A stretch of DNA of 64,000 nucleotides from Methylomonas rhizoryzae. Lineage in GTDB: Bacteria; Pseudomonadota; Gammaproteobacteria; Methylococcales; Methylomonadaceae. Both the position numbers and the translations under genes were made by a program. Shown here piece after piece: positions 34,402-43,000 of this stretch. Every line of letters begins with the position of its first letter. Position 1 is the stretch's first letter. The notes beneath the pieces are model-generated. The model did not search any database. It worked only from the letters and a program-made list of their open reading frames with translations, and had not been told where the DNA came from. The stretch is from assembly GCF_008632455.1 (NCBI RefSeq), contig NZ_CP043929.1, forward strand, positions 2,914,001-2,978,000, given 5' to 3'.

Positions 34402-35760
34402 ATGACGCAGACTACCCATTCTATCCACGGCCAATGGTCGTCGCGATTCGCCTTCATTTTAGCGGCCACCGGCTCTGCGGTTGGCTTAGGCAACATTTGG
34501 AAGTTTCCTTATATTACCGGCGAAAACGGCGGAGGCGCCTTCGTTTTAGTGTATTTGATCTGCGTGGCCGCGCTGGGAATACCGGTCATGATCGCCGAAA
34601 TCATGCTAGGTCGCCGCGGCCGGCAAAGTCCCATCAACACCATGGAAACCCTGGCCGAAGAAGCCGGAGTCGATAAACGCTGGCACTACGTAGGCTGGTC
34701 CGGCATGATAGCCGGTTTTCTGATACTGGCGTATTACAGCGTGATTGCCGGTTGGTCCATGGCTTATATCACCAAGGCCTTCTTCGGCCAATTCATCAAC
34801 AGCAGTCCTGAAGAAATTCAGCGACTGTTCGAAAACTTGATGGCAAGCCCCGTGGAGCAGATTTTTTGGCATAGCCTGTTCATGTTTGCCACCATGCACT
34901 ACGTGATGAAAGGCGTGCAAGGCGGGCTGGAAAAAGCCGTGCGCTTTTTGATGCCGGGATTGTTTTTCATCTTGGTGTTTCTAGTCGGTTACGCGATGGT
35001 CGCCGGCGATTACCAGCGCGGCATGGCTTTCCTGTTCACCCCGGATTTCAGCAAAATCGGCGCCGAGGCGATACTCACCGCGATGGGCCAAGCCTTCTTT
35101 ACCCTGAGCTTGGGCATGGGCGCCATTATGGTATACGGCTCCTACCTACCCAACCACGTTTCCATCGCCAAAACCACCTTCTTCATCGCCGGCGCCGACA
35201 CCGCCGTCGCCTTGTTGTCCGGCATTGCCATCTTCCCGCTGGTGTTCGCCAACAACCTGGAAGCCGCTGCCGGCCCCGGTTTGATTTTCCAAACCCTGCC
35301 GCTGGCCTTCGGGCAAATGACCGGCGGTTGGTTATTCGGTATCTTGTTTTTCGTGTTGCTGTTTTTTGCCGCCCTGTCGTCGTCGATTTCTTTAATCGAA
35401 CCGGCGGTTGCCTGGTTGGTGGAGAACGAAAACATCGAACGGCATAAGGCCTCGGTCTGGTCGGGTACGGCGTGCTGGGCGGTAGGCGTCGGCGTGGTGT
35501 TTTCGTTCAACGTGTGGTCGAACGTCACCTTATTCGGTAAAAACATTTTCGAATTCCTGGACTTTGTCACCGCGAATCTGATGCTACCGTTGGGCGGCAT
35601 GGCCATTGCGATTTTCTCCGGTTGGTTGATGAAGCGCGAACACGCCGAACACGAATTGGAAGTCGGCCACGAAGCGTTCGAAGCCTGGTATTTCCTGATC
35701 AAATATGTCGCACCCGCTGCGGTGTTTCTGGTGTTTTTGCACGTACTCGGAGTCATTTAA
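34402..35760 (+). CDS. Neurotransmitter:sodium symporter (NSS/SNF) family transporter
   Basis: 452 residues with about 11-12 hydrophobic helices. The first helix carries the NSS signature FILAATGSAVGLGNIWKFPY, followed by TGENGGGAFVLVYLICVA. Further signs are AFFTLSLGMGAIMVYGSYLP (helix 6 region with the unwound segment) and FAALSSSISLIEPAVAWL (helix 8). The family imports amino acids or related amines with Na+. The exact substrate cannot be read. It ends in TAATG with ratA, which suggests coupling, although the functions seem unrelated. Confidence 0.9.
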   Translation: MTQTTHSIHGQWSSRFAFILAATGSAVGLGNIWKFPYITGENGGGAFVLVYLICVAALGIPVMIAEIMLGRRGRQSPINTMETLAEEAGVDKRWHYVGWSGMIAGFLILAYYSVIAGWSMAYITKAFFGQFINSSPEEIQRLFENLMASPVEQIFWHSLFMFATMHYVMKGVQGGLEKAVRFLMPGLFFILVFLVGYAMVAGDYQRGMAFLFTPDFSKIGAEAILTAMGQAFFTLSLGMGAIMVYGSYLPNHVSIAKTTFFIAGADTAVALLSGIAIFPLVFANNLEAAAGPGLIFQTLPLAFGQMTGGWLFGILFFVLLFFAALSSSISLIEPAVAWLVENENIERHKASVWSGTACWAVGVGVVFSFNVWSNVTLFGKNIFEFLDFVTANLMLPLGGMAIAIFSGWLMKREHAEHELEVGHEAFEAWYFLIKYVAPAAVFLVFLHVLGVI

Positions 35761-36197
35761 TGATTTCGGTCGTACAAAAAAGCGCGTTGGTCAAGTTTTC
35801 GGCCAAACAAATGTTCGACCTGGTCGACGACATCGAGGCCTATCCGCAGTTTCTGCCCTGGTGCAGCGGCAGCAAGGTACTGCGCCGGGACGGGAATATC
35901 GTCGAGGGGCGCATCGACATTGCCAAAGCCGGCTTTCATAAATCCTTTACCACCCGCAACGTAACCGATCCCGGTGGGCGTATCACGATCAGCTTGTTGG
36001 ACGGCCCGTTCAAGTCGCTGGAAGGCGTATGGAACTTCATGCCCTTACGCGCGGACGCCAGCAAGATTTCTTTGGATTTGGAATTCGAAATCGCCAGCAC
36101 TTTCGCCGGCTTGGCCTTCGGACCGGTGTTCAACCAAATTTGCAACACCATGGTCGGGGCCTTCACCCAACGGGCCAAAGTCATCTATGGCTGTTGA
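35760..36197 (+). CDS. ratA: RatA, COQ10/START-like protein
   Basis: 145 residues. A START/polyketide-cyclase fold of the RatA/Coq10 family is shown by FSAKQMFDLVDDIEAYPQFL, PWCSGSKVLRR and FNQICNTMVGAFTQRAK. In Escherichia coli RatA is linked to 50S-subunit association, while homologues bind ubiquinone, so the true role may be quinone-related. The ATG shares one base with the stop of the symporter gene; GGAG lies 8 nt upstream. Overlaps ratB by 11 nt. Confidence 0.9.
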   Translation: MISVVQKSALVKFSAKQMFDLVDDIEAYPQFLPWCSGSKVLRRDGNIVEGRIDIAKAGFHKSFTTRNVTDPGGRITISLLDGPFKSLEGVWNFMPLRADASKISLDLEFEIASTFAGLAFGPVFNQICNTMVGAFTQRAKVIYGC

Positions 36198-36471
36198 TGA
36201 AACTCTGCACATCGAGGTCGCTTACGCAACGTTGGAAAAACAATGCGTCCTCGAACTGAGCCTGCCCGTCGGCTGCAGTGCCGAACAAGCCATCCGGGCG
36301 TCCGGCATACTGCACATTTTTCCGGCAATTGACCTAACGACTCAAACGATCGGGATTTTCGGCCACATCTGCCAACTAGAGCAAACCTTGCAAGACGGCG
36401 ACCGGGTGGAAATCTACCGGCCGCTGACGCAGGACCCCATGGCTGCGCGCCGGAATCGGGCGCAGCGCTAA
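36187..36471 (+). CDS. ratB: RatB/RnfH family ubiquitin-like protein
   Basis: 94 residues of the RnfH (UPF0125) family with a beta-grasp fold: LHIEVAYATLEKQCVLELSL, GCSAEQAIRASGI, IGIFGHICQLEQTLQDGDRV and EIYRPLTQDPMAARRNRA. The C-terminal RPLxxDPxxARRxRA tail is a family hallmark. It usually accompanies ratA, as here; the biochemical role is not established. The ATG at 36187 lies inside the end of ratA. Confidence 0.9.
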   Translation: MAVDETLHIEVAYATLEKQCVLELSLPVGCSAEQAIRASGILHIFPAIDLTTQTIGIFGHICQLEQTLQDGDRVEIYRPLTQDPMAARRNRAQR

Positions 36472-36556
36472 GCGCAATCACCCGGATTAAGCCCCCTCCA
36501 GCCGCCACTCCCTTCAGGTCGGGACATTCGCCCCATCACGCCAAGCCGGCCGGCAG

Positions 36557-37039
36557 CTATTGCAGCAACCCTAAATCGGACAGCGCGTCGACCACCATGC
36601 CGGTACCGACCGCGATCATCAAGATATCCGACGCTACCCTGACGTAACGGTAACCTGCCGGCGGGTAGCCGATTTGGCTGACAATCGCCGGCGGCAAATC
36701 GTAATAGACTACCTCGCGCGGTAAGGGACGCCCCACCACCCAACGTTTGTGCTGACCTGGCGGCACGCAACCGTTATGTTTTTTCTTCAAACCCGGCGGG
36801 CAACGGCCGCCGTTGAATTCGTCTCGGTAGTAATTGTGGATAATCAGTCGGTGTTGATCCGAAAAGTACTTTTCCTCGCGACGGTCTTCTTCCCGCCGTT
36901 TTTCGTGATGCGACTTTTGTTTGTGCTTGCCCTCGTTGCCGTGCCCCGAATGCTTGTCCGCCAGTACGGGCAGACTGCAACTAAGCGCTAGCAAGGCAGT
37001 GCAAACAGGCGTTAAAAATCGTTTTGATGTCGCGTTCAT
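36557..37039 (-). CDS. RcnB-like periplasmic protein
   Basis: 160 residues. A signal peptide (FLTPVCTALLALSCSLPVLA) is followed by a very His/Lys/Glu-rich segment (KHSGHGNEGKHKQKSHHEKR) and YFSDQHRLIIHNYYRDEF. Then come PPGLKKKHNGCVPPGQHKRW, LPREVVYYDLPPAIVSQIG and YRYVRVASDILMIAVGTGMV. The C-terminal part resembles RcnB (nickel/cobalt homeostasis) family proteins; the charged linker could bind metal. ATG 37039 follows GGGG at a usual distance. It stands alone between ratB (convergent) and an IS relic. Confidence 0.72.
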   Translation of the reverse strand: MNATSKRFLTPVCTALLALSCSLPVLADKHSGHGNEGKHKQKSHHEKRREEDRREEKYFSDQHRLIIHNYYRDEFNGGRCPPGLKKKHNGCVPPGQHKRWVVGRPLPREVVYYDLPPAIVSQIGYPPAGYRYVRVASDILMIAVGTGMVVDALSDLGLLQ

Positions 37040-37123
37040 AGATAACCCCATGGTGAAAAATTGTTTTAAATGCGAATCCGCAAGAACCTAGGACAGGTCA
37101 ATTCGGCGTTGCGGCTGTACACG

Positions 37124-38059
37124 TTAGTAGATCGTCCCATTAATTATGGTTACAGGTTTATCCTGAATTGTCAGGATCCTCCTATTATTCTAATTGGCGG
37201 GTGATTATGGGACGTAAAAGTGAGCGAGCGGCTCTGAGGAGGCTAAGGCCTGGGTGGTCAGTATCGCTTGCATCCAGCTGAAGGAACTGGGGCTGGCCGC
37301 GGAATTGTGGAGGCTCTCGGCCTTGGCGCGCTATGTGTGCGAACACGCGGAGTCGGTAGGGTTCCCGCGTCTTGCCAGGGCCGGTAAAAGTACGGTTTGG
37401 CGGATTCTCGACGAGAACGAACTGAAGCCGCACAAGATCCGTTACTACTTGGAAAAGCCCGCCCCCGATTTCGACCGGAAGATGCGCGAGGTGCTGATCG
37501 CCTATCGCGACGTTTCGCTCTATGCCGAAGCTAGCCTTCAGGATGGGGCTAACCCCGGTTTACACGGTCAGCGTCGATGAGAAGTCTGGGGTTCAAGCCA
37601 TCGGCTTAACGGCTCCCGATTTGCCGCCGGTTCCCGGTAAGGCGCCAACGGTTAGCCGGGATTACGAATATATTCGGCACGGCACCGTAGCTGCGAATTC
37701 ATTGCGTTGCTCCGGTCGATCGATGCCTACTACCCGCCGCAGGCCGTCATCCGTGTCGTTCTGGATAACCATTCGCCGCACATCTCCAAGGAAACCATGG
37801 CTTATTTGGCCACGCGGCCGGGGCGGTTTGAGTACGTTCACACCCCCAAACACGGTTCCTGGCTCAACCTGATCGTGCGCCTTCTCGAAAATGGCCCGAA
37901 CCTTCCTCCGTCATATCCGCGTCTCCCCGTTGCTGAACTCATGGCGCGCATCCTGAAAGGGATTGCTGAAATGAATGCCGCGCCGGTCGTTTTCCGCTGG
38001 AAAAAGTTCGACTTGGAGCTTGCTTAATTAGTCAATATATTCATGGAACGAACTACTAA
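37124..38059 (+). mobile_element. Decayed IS630-family element
   Basis: About 936 bp bounded by imperfect inverted repeats: TTAGTAGATCGTCCCATTAAT at the left resembles the inverse of the right end (TTAGTAGTTCGTTCCATGAAT). The transposase reading is spread over several frames, so the element is dead. It sits between the RcnB-like gene and a hypothetical gene. Confidence 0.78.
37254..38027 (+). pseudogene. IS630 transposase, frameshifted and internally deleted
   Basis: Frame 1 (37254-37580) shows the helix-turn-helix end LARAGKSTVWRILDENELKP then HKIRYYLEKPAPDF. Frame 2 carries TVSVDEKSGVQA (first DDE Asp) and PPVPGKAPTVSRDYEYIRHG. Frame 3 (37707-38027) carries IRVVLDNHSPHISKETMAYL (second Asp) and YVHTPKHGSWLNLI, but the following NLxE Glu is lost by another frameshift. 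About 40 residues between HGTV and the LLRSIDAYYPP block appear deleted. Active transposition is not possible. Confidence 0.8.
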
Positions 38060-38275
38060 TTTCCAGGGAATTAGTTCGAATACCCTATTTCGCTTTAATA
38101 ACCAGATTAACGCCTTTTTTGATTCGTACGTTTTACACAGTGCAGTTTGACGGCAAATTGCCGGAGTTTACGGAGGAACCTTCGGGGAGTGTTGAACAAT
38201 TACGATTTTTTCTTGACTTCTCCTATCTTCGGGGAATAGATAGTGCTTTCTGTTGTTGAATACAGGAGAAGCACT

Positions 38276-38797
38276 ATGCAAATCAAAGATTCCTACTTAA
38301 ACGCTGCCACCCCCACTTCGATCGCTGCTATCGTTTCCGCCATCGATAAAGATGTCGAGCATGGCGAAGACATTTTAATGCTTGGCTACAGCCTGGTTCT
38401 TATGGCGCCGATTTTCGCCCCCATTGCCCCGCCGCAAGTGCTGTTACCGTTAATGGCGTTAGTGTTTGCCGTATCGGTATGGCGGGCAAGGGCGAACTTT
38501 CTGGCTATTCGCGACAAACTGCTGCAAGCCATAAACGCTGACCAATGCCGCGACTGGTCGCGGTTAAACCCTATCGTCCAGGTATTTTCCGAACATCCCA
38601 AGCAACCTTTAAGCCAAGGATTTAATCCGCTCAAAAACGGCATGCGTACCGCTCGTAGCGTATTAGGCGCCTTAATGATCAACCCGCTGTGGATGCCGAT
38701 TTTTTATACGCTGGGATTGCAGTTCTCGGAGGAACAACAGCTATCGCTATTAAACAAGGCAGTGTTAGCGGTTGAACAACGCTGGGGCAATCATTAA
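38276..38797 (+). CDS. Hypothetical membrane protein (173 aa)
   Basis: I do not recognise a family. One hydrophobic stretch (LMLGYSLVLMAPIFAP then LPLMALVFAVSVW, residues of about 36-72) may form two membrane helices. A cytosolic-looking helical region with ARANFLAIRDKLLQAINADQ follows. A second hydrophobic stretch (NPLWMPIFYTLGLQF) lies near the C-terminus. AGGAG lies 8 nt before ATG 38276, which therefore beats the upstream GTG-type starts. It is separated from the IS630 relic by about 200 bases containing a short AATT-type hairpin near 38054-38073. Confidence 0.6.
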   Translation: MQIKDSYLNAATPTSIAAIVSAIDKDVEHGEDILMLGYSLVLMAPIFAPIAPPQVLLPLMALVFAVSVWRARANFLAIRDKLLQAINADQCRDWSRLNPIVQVFSEHPKQPLSQGFNPLKNGMRTARSVLGALMINPLWMPIFYTLGLQFSEEQQLSLLNKAVLAVEQRWGNH

Positions 38798-38812
38798 AAC
38801 TATCAAGCGCAA

Positions 38813-39214
38813 TTATTGAACCCGAATCAAATAGCCGTCGGTATGTATACAGTTAGGCTTGGTGTGCGCCGTAACGCTTAGCCTAACAAAGCCGTGTTGG
38901 AACGGCCTATCCAATTTACCGCTTACCTCAAAACGGCCACTCCGCTGCGGTGTAATGACCAATTGCTTGGCATTGAAATGGTATTTATTCGTCCCGGCGC
39001 TAACGTTAACTTCTATCGATGCAGGCGTCGTATTTGCAGACGCAACAAAGGAAAACTCCCGGAACTGTTGCACGTACTTGTTTGCCGCCGGATCGAAATT
39101 CGAAAATTCCGGTTTATCGCAACGGACCGAACCGGACCCGCTACCGTAAGCCAATACTTGCCCCGGCAACGCGCCGATTAACAAGCCCATCAGCAACCCA
39201 CTAAATTTTTTCAT
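38813..39214 (-). CDS. Small secreted protein, unknown function (133 aa)
   Basis: A signal peptide (KKFSGLLMGLLIGALPGQVLA) precedes a mature protein of about 110 residues: YGSGSGSVRCDKPEFSNF, YVQQFREFSFVASANTTP, ASIEVNVSAGTNKYHFNAKQ, then FEVSGKLDRPFQHGFVRLS and TKPNCIHTDGYLIRVQ. Two cysteines could form a disulfide bridge. The pattern looks like an immunoglobulin-like beta sandwich. No family is recognised. GAGGGGG is close to the ATG. It converges on the 173-aa gene with a 15-nt gap. Confidence 0.65.
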   Translation of the reverse strand: MKKFSGLLMGLLIGALPGQVLAYGSGSGSVRCDKPEFSNFDPAANKYVQQFREFSFVASANTTPASIEVNVSAGTNKYHFNAKQLVITPQRSGRFEVSGKLDRPFQHGFVRLSVTAHTKPNCIHTDGYLIRVQ

Positions 39215-39402
39215 ATGCCCCCTCTTTGCTAGTTGTAGTTTTGCACTAAGAGTACCAAAAAATACTGAACAGCTCCCGAGAGAGGCGATTCAGGCCATCA
39301 GATTTAGCACATGTTATCGTATTGAACCGGAACAATGGCATGCAATGCAGAGTATCTACGGGGCTGTCCCGGTCAAACGGACTTAACTGCAAATCTCCGG
39401 GC

Positions 39403-39444
39403 AAAAAAAAGCCCGAGTAAAGCGAAAACCGCTTTACTCGGGCT
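39403..39444 (-). terminator. Rho-independent terminator of the VPLPA-CTERM gene
   Basis: A perfect 15-bp inverted repeat (AGCCCGAGTAAAGCG / CGCTTTACTCGGGCT) with a 5-nt loop spans 39410-39444. On the minus strand it is followed by eight T residues (39403-39410). It lies 18 nt beyond the stop codon of the minus-strand gene. Confidence 0.93.
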
Positions 39445-39461
39445 AACTGCTTGACAACAGT

Positions 39462-39974
39462 TTATGCGGCTACGACTTTTTTGCGTCTATCCGCGTAGAG
39501 TAATCCCAATAACGCGCTGGTCATCAGCCATACGGACGCCGGCAAAGGCACTACCGGACCGCCGCCTTGATCCACCGAAGGCATGATGTCGAAACCGTAC
39601 AGAAAATGCAGGTTGTTACCCAAAGGATAACTGGTAGCGAATACCAATAAATAGGTATTAGCCGCAGGTAACAGCGTTGCGCCGGCTTCGCTAATCCAGC
39701 CGTCGCTAGTCCACAAGCCGATTTGGAACGGATCGGTTTCGGTTATGGAACCCAAACCGGTAAAGGTCGACAGCGGAGCATCGCTACTCAGATCGGCGTC
39801 AATGGAGAAGATGCCGAACAAGTCCGAGGACGGAAACGGGAAGGAAGCCGAGCTGAACGAGATGAAGTTACTCGTTCCGTCAGTAGACTCCCAATTGATA
39901 CCCGCGGAACTTGCTGTAGACACGGCGAATAAACATATCGCCAACCACGTTTTGATAGATACAATCACATTCAT
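39462..39974 (-). CDS. VPLPA-CTERM sorted secreted protein
   Basis: 170 residues. The signal peptide is IKTWLAICLFAVSTASSAG. The C-terminus carries VVPLPASVWLMTSALLGLLY followed by ADRRKK, the VPLPA-CTERM variant of the exosortase sorting tail. The middle is beta-rich with Ser/Phe repeats (NFISFSSASFPFPSSDLFG). It is likely exported and processed by an exosortase located elsewhere. GAGGTG precedes the ATG. Confidence 0.82.
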   Translation of the reverse strand: MNVIVSIKTWLAICLFAVSTASSAGINWESTDGTSNFISFSSASFPFPSSDLFGIFSIDADLSSDAPLSTFTGLGSITETDPFQIGLWTSDGWISEAGATLLPAANTYLLVFATSYPLGNNLHFLYGFDIMPSVDQGGGPVVPLPASVWLMTSALLGLLYADRRKKVVAA

Positions 39975-40361
39975 GGATTTTCACCTCTTAAGAGTTAACG
40001 TTAACGATAAGCCGTCCGAGGCTAGATTTCTCTAATGCTCGTTATCAATCCAAGAAAACAAGCGTTAGAAAAAACCAGACGCTAAAAATTCGCCTTGCTG
40101 GTCGTTGAATTTGCAAACAGAATTCATGCCAGATGAAAAATAAACTTAAATTCAATGGCATAAACCGGATCGCATTTACAATGTAGCACATTGGTTTACA
40201 TTACCGTCATGTTAAAGCCCTTAATTGGCACAAATCGCACCACTTTAATACAACTTTCATCAACCTTCCCATCCGCATCCAAGATTGACGCCTCGTTCGA
40301 ACACTTTCCTACCCGGCACTCAACTTAACAAACGGCGCAAACACATGCATGCGCATGGCTA
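39975..40361. other. Intergenic region, no gene seen
   Basis: 387 AT-rich bases between the VPLPA-CTERM gene and the dehydrogenase gene, both on the minus strand. It holds the promoter side of the first. An imperfect repeat TTTACAATGTAGCACATTGG / TTTACATTAC near 40177-40205 could be an operator but is not convincing. Confidence 0.35.
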
Positions 40362-42218
40362 TCAGTCCGCCACGGGCGGCACGATCTTTTTTACGACGCC
40401 GGTTTCCAGATAATGCCCTTCGGAGTCACGCGGCGCGGGCACTCCGCTGGTGTTACCCAACACATACAGCTCGCCGTTGGCGTCCTGTGCAAAACCGTAT
40501 ATCGACATACCCACCGCCGCATCGTTTGCCAAACGGAATTCGACGACGGTCTTTTGCGTACCGGATGATTTGCTCGGATTTTTCTCAAGCAGGTAAAACA
40601 AACGCCCGGCGTTTTCCGGCTCGGAACTGGCAAATGCCTTGGCATAATCGCCGAATACGTAACGTGCCCGTAACGATCGGATGGCTTTCCCGCGATAGAC
40701 AAACCCAGCGACTATCCCCAGCCCTTCGTCATGGTCGTATTGTGCCAGCGGATCGGTTAATCCGTTAGGCTCATCGCTGCGGCACAGCCTGCTATCGCTG
40801 ACGTAACCCGCTCCACTACCGTCGCTGCCATTAGGTAGAAAAAAGAAACTACCTTCTTTGTAGGCCCAGCCGTAATTGCGGCCTTTTTTGACCAAATCGA
40901 TTTCTTCGATCTTGTTTTGACCGACATCCCCGGCAAACAAATTGCCGTTAGCCTTGTCGAACGAAAAGCGGTAAGGATTGCGAAAGCCGTAAGCCCAAAT
41001 TTCGTCGCAAGTTTTAGCGCCTCCGCTGCAAGCCGCGTCGCCACCCTTGCTTTTTTTGGTTGTGAACGGATTGGAAGCCGGAATGCCGTATTGGCCGTTT
41101 TGCGCCGATCTTTTCAGCGGATTAATCCGCAAGATTTTGCCCAATACGCTGGCTAAATCCTGGCCATTACCGATGCTTGGATTGTGCCCGCCGATAGCGT
41201 CTTGATCATTGGCCATGCCGCCGTCGCCCATGGCGATATACAGCATGCGGTCGCGGCCGAAGTGCAAGGCGCCGCCGTTATGATTGAATTGCGGATGCTC
41301 GGCGCGCAACAACACTCGACGAGGGCCGGACACTTTGGGATGCAAGGCCTTGGGATCCTCGACCTTCCATTCCGATACCACGTTGATGTGATCCGGCGTG
41401 TTGCCGCCGCTCAGATTGTGCAAAACGAAATCCGCGCTACCGGCTACGTAAGGCTCAGAGGTAAAGGTATAGAGCAAGCCGTTTTTCTTATAGCCGGGAT
41501 GAAACGCCAACCCCAACAAACCGCGTTCGTCGTAACCAGGCAATTCCGGGATAGGGTTGCCGAAGTTAGTAACCAGCAGGGCCGACAGATCCAGAAGCAA
41601 GTCTTTGCTTTGATCAGTTAAATTGATCGCCCAAATTTTGCCTATCGTGTCGGTGACGAACAAATGCCGCTTGTCTCCGGGAGCGGCAGTCCCGCCATTC
41701 GGCGCTACCAAACCGCCACCGCTAGCCACGGTTTGCAGCGCAATGCTGGCGGTGGTTTCTTTATCTACGGTTTTGGGAATCGGATCTAAATTGACCGCAT
41801 CGGTTTCCGAGCAGGTAGCAGGCACAACATCCGCGTCAACGATGATGCTCCCGGTCATGCCTATCGACGCATGCACTTTACAATAATAGGGATAAGTGCC
41901 CGCCGTGGTAAACGCCGTCGGTTTGGTAAAGGTAAATCCGGAATTACTGCTCAGCCCGGAATCCCAGTTGTCGTCCGGATTGGCACTACAGCTTGCGCCG
42001 GTACAACTGCCGGAGGTTGTGGTATGCGGATTGGCAGTATCCTGCCAAACCCATTGCACCGAATCGCCGATTTTGACGTGCAGGGTAGCGCTTTGAAAAC
42101 GATTGTCTTTAACGCCGACTGTCAGCGTATCCGCATCCGCCGCAAGCGTGGAATACAACAATACGAGCAGCAACCCCAGTTGCGCCCGGAACATCGTCAT
42201 GAATCTTAGGTATCGCAT
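40362..42218 (-). CDS. Cupredoxin-PQQ-type sugar/aldose dehydrogenase fusion
   Basis: 618 residues. A signal peptide (AQLGLLLVLLYSTLAADA) is followed by a plastocyanin-like domain (about 30-130) with type-1 copper ligands His65 (NPHTTTSG), Cys113, His116 and Met121 in YYCKVHASIGM. Residues of about 165-615 form a six-bladed soluble glucose-dehydrogenase propeller: DERGLLGLAFHPGYKKNGLL, FNHNGGALHFGRDRMLYIAM, LRINP, EIWAYGFRNPYRFSFD, LFAGDVGQNKIEEIDLV and YGWAYKEG. This suggests periplasmic sugar or alcohol oxidation with PQQ, passing electrons to the attached copper site; PQQ use is inferred from the fold. GAGGAG precedes the ATG. Its 5' leader holds the intron-like element. Confidence 0.85.
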   Translation of the reverse strand: MRYLRFMTMFRAQLGLLLVLLYSTLAADADTLTVGVKDNRFQSATLHVKIGDSVQWVWQDTANPHTTTSGSCTGASCSANPDDNWDSGLSSNSGFTFTKPTAFTTAGTYPYYCKVHASIGMTGSIIVDADVVPATCSETDAVNLDPIPKTVDKETTASIALQTVASGGGLVAPNGGTAAPGDKRHLFVTDTIGKIWAINLTDQSKDLLLDLSALLVTNFGNPIPELPGYDERGLLGLAFHPGYKKNGLLYTFTSEPYVAGSADFVLHNLSGGNTPDHINVVSEWKVEDPKALHPKVSGPRRVLLRAEHPQFNHNGGALHFGRDRMLYIAMGDGGMANDQDAIGGHNPSIGNGQDLASVLGKILRINPLKRSAQNGQYGIPASNPFTTKKSKGGDAACSGGAKTCDEIWAYGFRNPYRFSFDKANGNLFAGDVGQNKIEEIDLVKKGRNYGWAYKEGSFFFLPNGSDGSGAGYVSDSRLCRSDEPNGLTDPLAQYDHDEGLGIVAGFVYRGKAIRSLRARYVFGDYAKAFASSEPENAGRLFYLLEKNPSKSSGTQKTVVEFRLANDAAVGMSIYGFAQDANGELYVLGNTSGVPAPRDSEGHYLETGVVKKIVPPVAD

Positions 42219-42284
42219 GATGACTCTCCTCGAACACCTGGGCGTTCAGTAATCGGTCGAGCCTTCACTGGCCGGAATGATCCT

Positions 42285-42569
42285 TTTAGTTGCAGGAAGC
42301 CAAAGCCGAGAGCTTAGCGGTCACGTGCCCGCTCGCCCCGGATGTGTCACGCCTCATATCCGGTTCTTGCTATTCGCATCTTCCTGATGCTCACCCTGCG
42401 GGCCGCACCTTTGGGTTCGGCTTGACCGCCATGGATGGCGGACATGCAGATCTTGCAGGAGCAAAAATCTGCCTTCCAGACCCTGTCTCGCAACAACGCC
42501 CTTGCCGTTTCCCTAGCCTTCGGCTCTACGAAAACCTGACTGCCGGACTTTCACCGACATAGTAACGGA
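42285..42569 (-). ncRNA. Group II intron-like 5' fragment next to an attC-like site
   Basis: Reading the minus strand from about 42569, a dense set of hairpins includes GTCGGTGAAAGTCCGGC, AGAGCCGAAGGCTAG, GAAACGGCAAGGGCG, GGTCTGGAAGGCAGA and ATCCGGGGCGAGCGGG. The 'GTGAAAGTCC...AGCCGAAG...GCAAGGGCG...GGAAGG' order is that of domain I in bacterial group II introns as I recall it. No reverse transcriptase, domain V or 3' end is visible, so it would be a truncated intron. It begins directly beyond the attC-like hairpin at 42570-42629, where group IIC-attC introns are known to insert. It now forms the leader of the dehydrogenase gene. A structured regulatory leader is the alternative. Confidence 0.45.
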
Positions 42570-42629
42570 CCATAACCGGCATGCAAATGCGCAGCGTAGC
42601 TTTTGCCGGTCAAGTTTACCCGCTGGCTA
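42570..42629 (-). repeat. attC-like recombination site (array 1, left end)
   Basis: The plus strand reads CCATAAC, then ACCGGCATGCAAATGC, which pairs with GCTTTTGCCGGT, then GTTTACC and GCTAGCA. The right arm 42594-42633 differs at only about 5 of 40 positions from the arm of the attC-like site at 45459-45498. The left arm lacks the matching outer stem, as if cut by the adjoining intron-like element. Confidence 0.5.
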
Positions 42630-42911
42630 GCAGTTGCCGTGGCCATAATGTTCTTTCAGATGTTGAAGCCACAATTTCAGAGTTTCCTTTGCTGGGGTTA
42701 TTTTTGACTCAAACTCTGCTTTTTCAAAGTAGCCCTCGGTTTCAATATCGCGCTCATGATTTCGAAGCTCTAGGCGCACGCTGTAAGGCACACCTTCCAA
42801 CGCTTCAATAGTGTTGGATAGGAACTTCACAAATTCCGCTCGCGTCACTTCGTTTCGCTCGTATGCGGCGAGATATCCTTCCAGGCGTTCAAGTACCGAG
42901 AGGTTCGACAT
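42627..42911 (-). CDS. Small acidic cassette protein (94 aa)
   Basis: 94 residues, soluble, no signal peptide. MSNLSVLERLEGYLAAYERN and VTRAEFVKFLSNTIEALEGV suggest an all-helical N-terminal half. YSVRLELRNHERDIETEGYF follows, and the tail is ETLKLWLQHLKEHYGHGNC. I recognise no family; a small regulator-like or immunity-like protein is possible. It lies between two attC-like sites, on the same strand as the other array genes, so it is a probable integron cassette gene. Its stop codon falls in the left attC-like site. Confidence 0.65.
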   Translation of the reverse strand: MSNLSVLERLEGYLAAYERNEVTRAEFVKFLSNTIEALEGVPYSVRLELRNHERDIETEGYFEKAEFESKITPAKETLKLWLQHLKEHYGHGNC

Positions 42912-42917
42912 AGAAAC

Positions 42918-42977
42918 TGCTAACGCAAAGCTCAGCCGCGTAGCGTTAGCGGAGTCGGCTGGAGCGTTGGGTTAGAC
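42918..42977 (-). repeat. attC-like recombination site (60 bp)
   Basis: On the minus strand: GTCTAAC (RYYYAAC box), CCAACGCTCCAGCCG, a 17-nt loop, CGGCTGAGCTTTGC, and GTTAGCA (close to GTTRRRY). The arms pair with one extra unpaired C and one mismatch, the extrahelical-base pattern typical of attC. It lies exactly between two minus-strand genes. Confidence 0.75.
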
Positions 42978-43000
42978 GGGAATGCATTAATTAATGCCTT

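Noticed and set aside
42285..42569. Cobalamin riboswitch, because of GCAGTCAGG and GGTGAAAGTCC on the minus strand
   Set aside because: The B12-box-like string comes at the start, not the 3' end, and lacks the following ACCTGCC. The downstream gene has no B12 link. The group II intron reading fits the whole order better.
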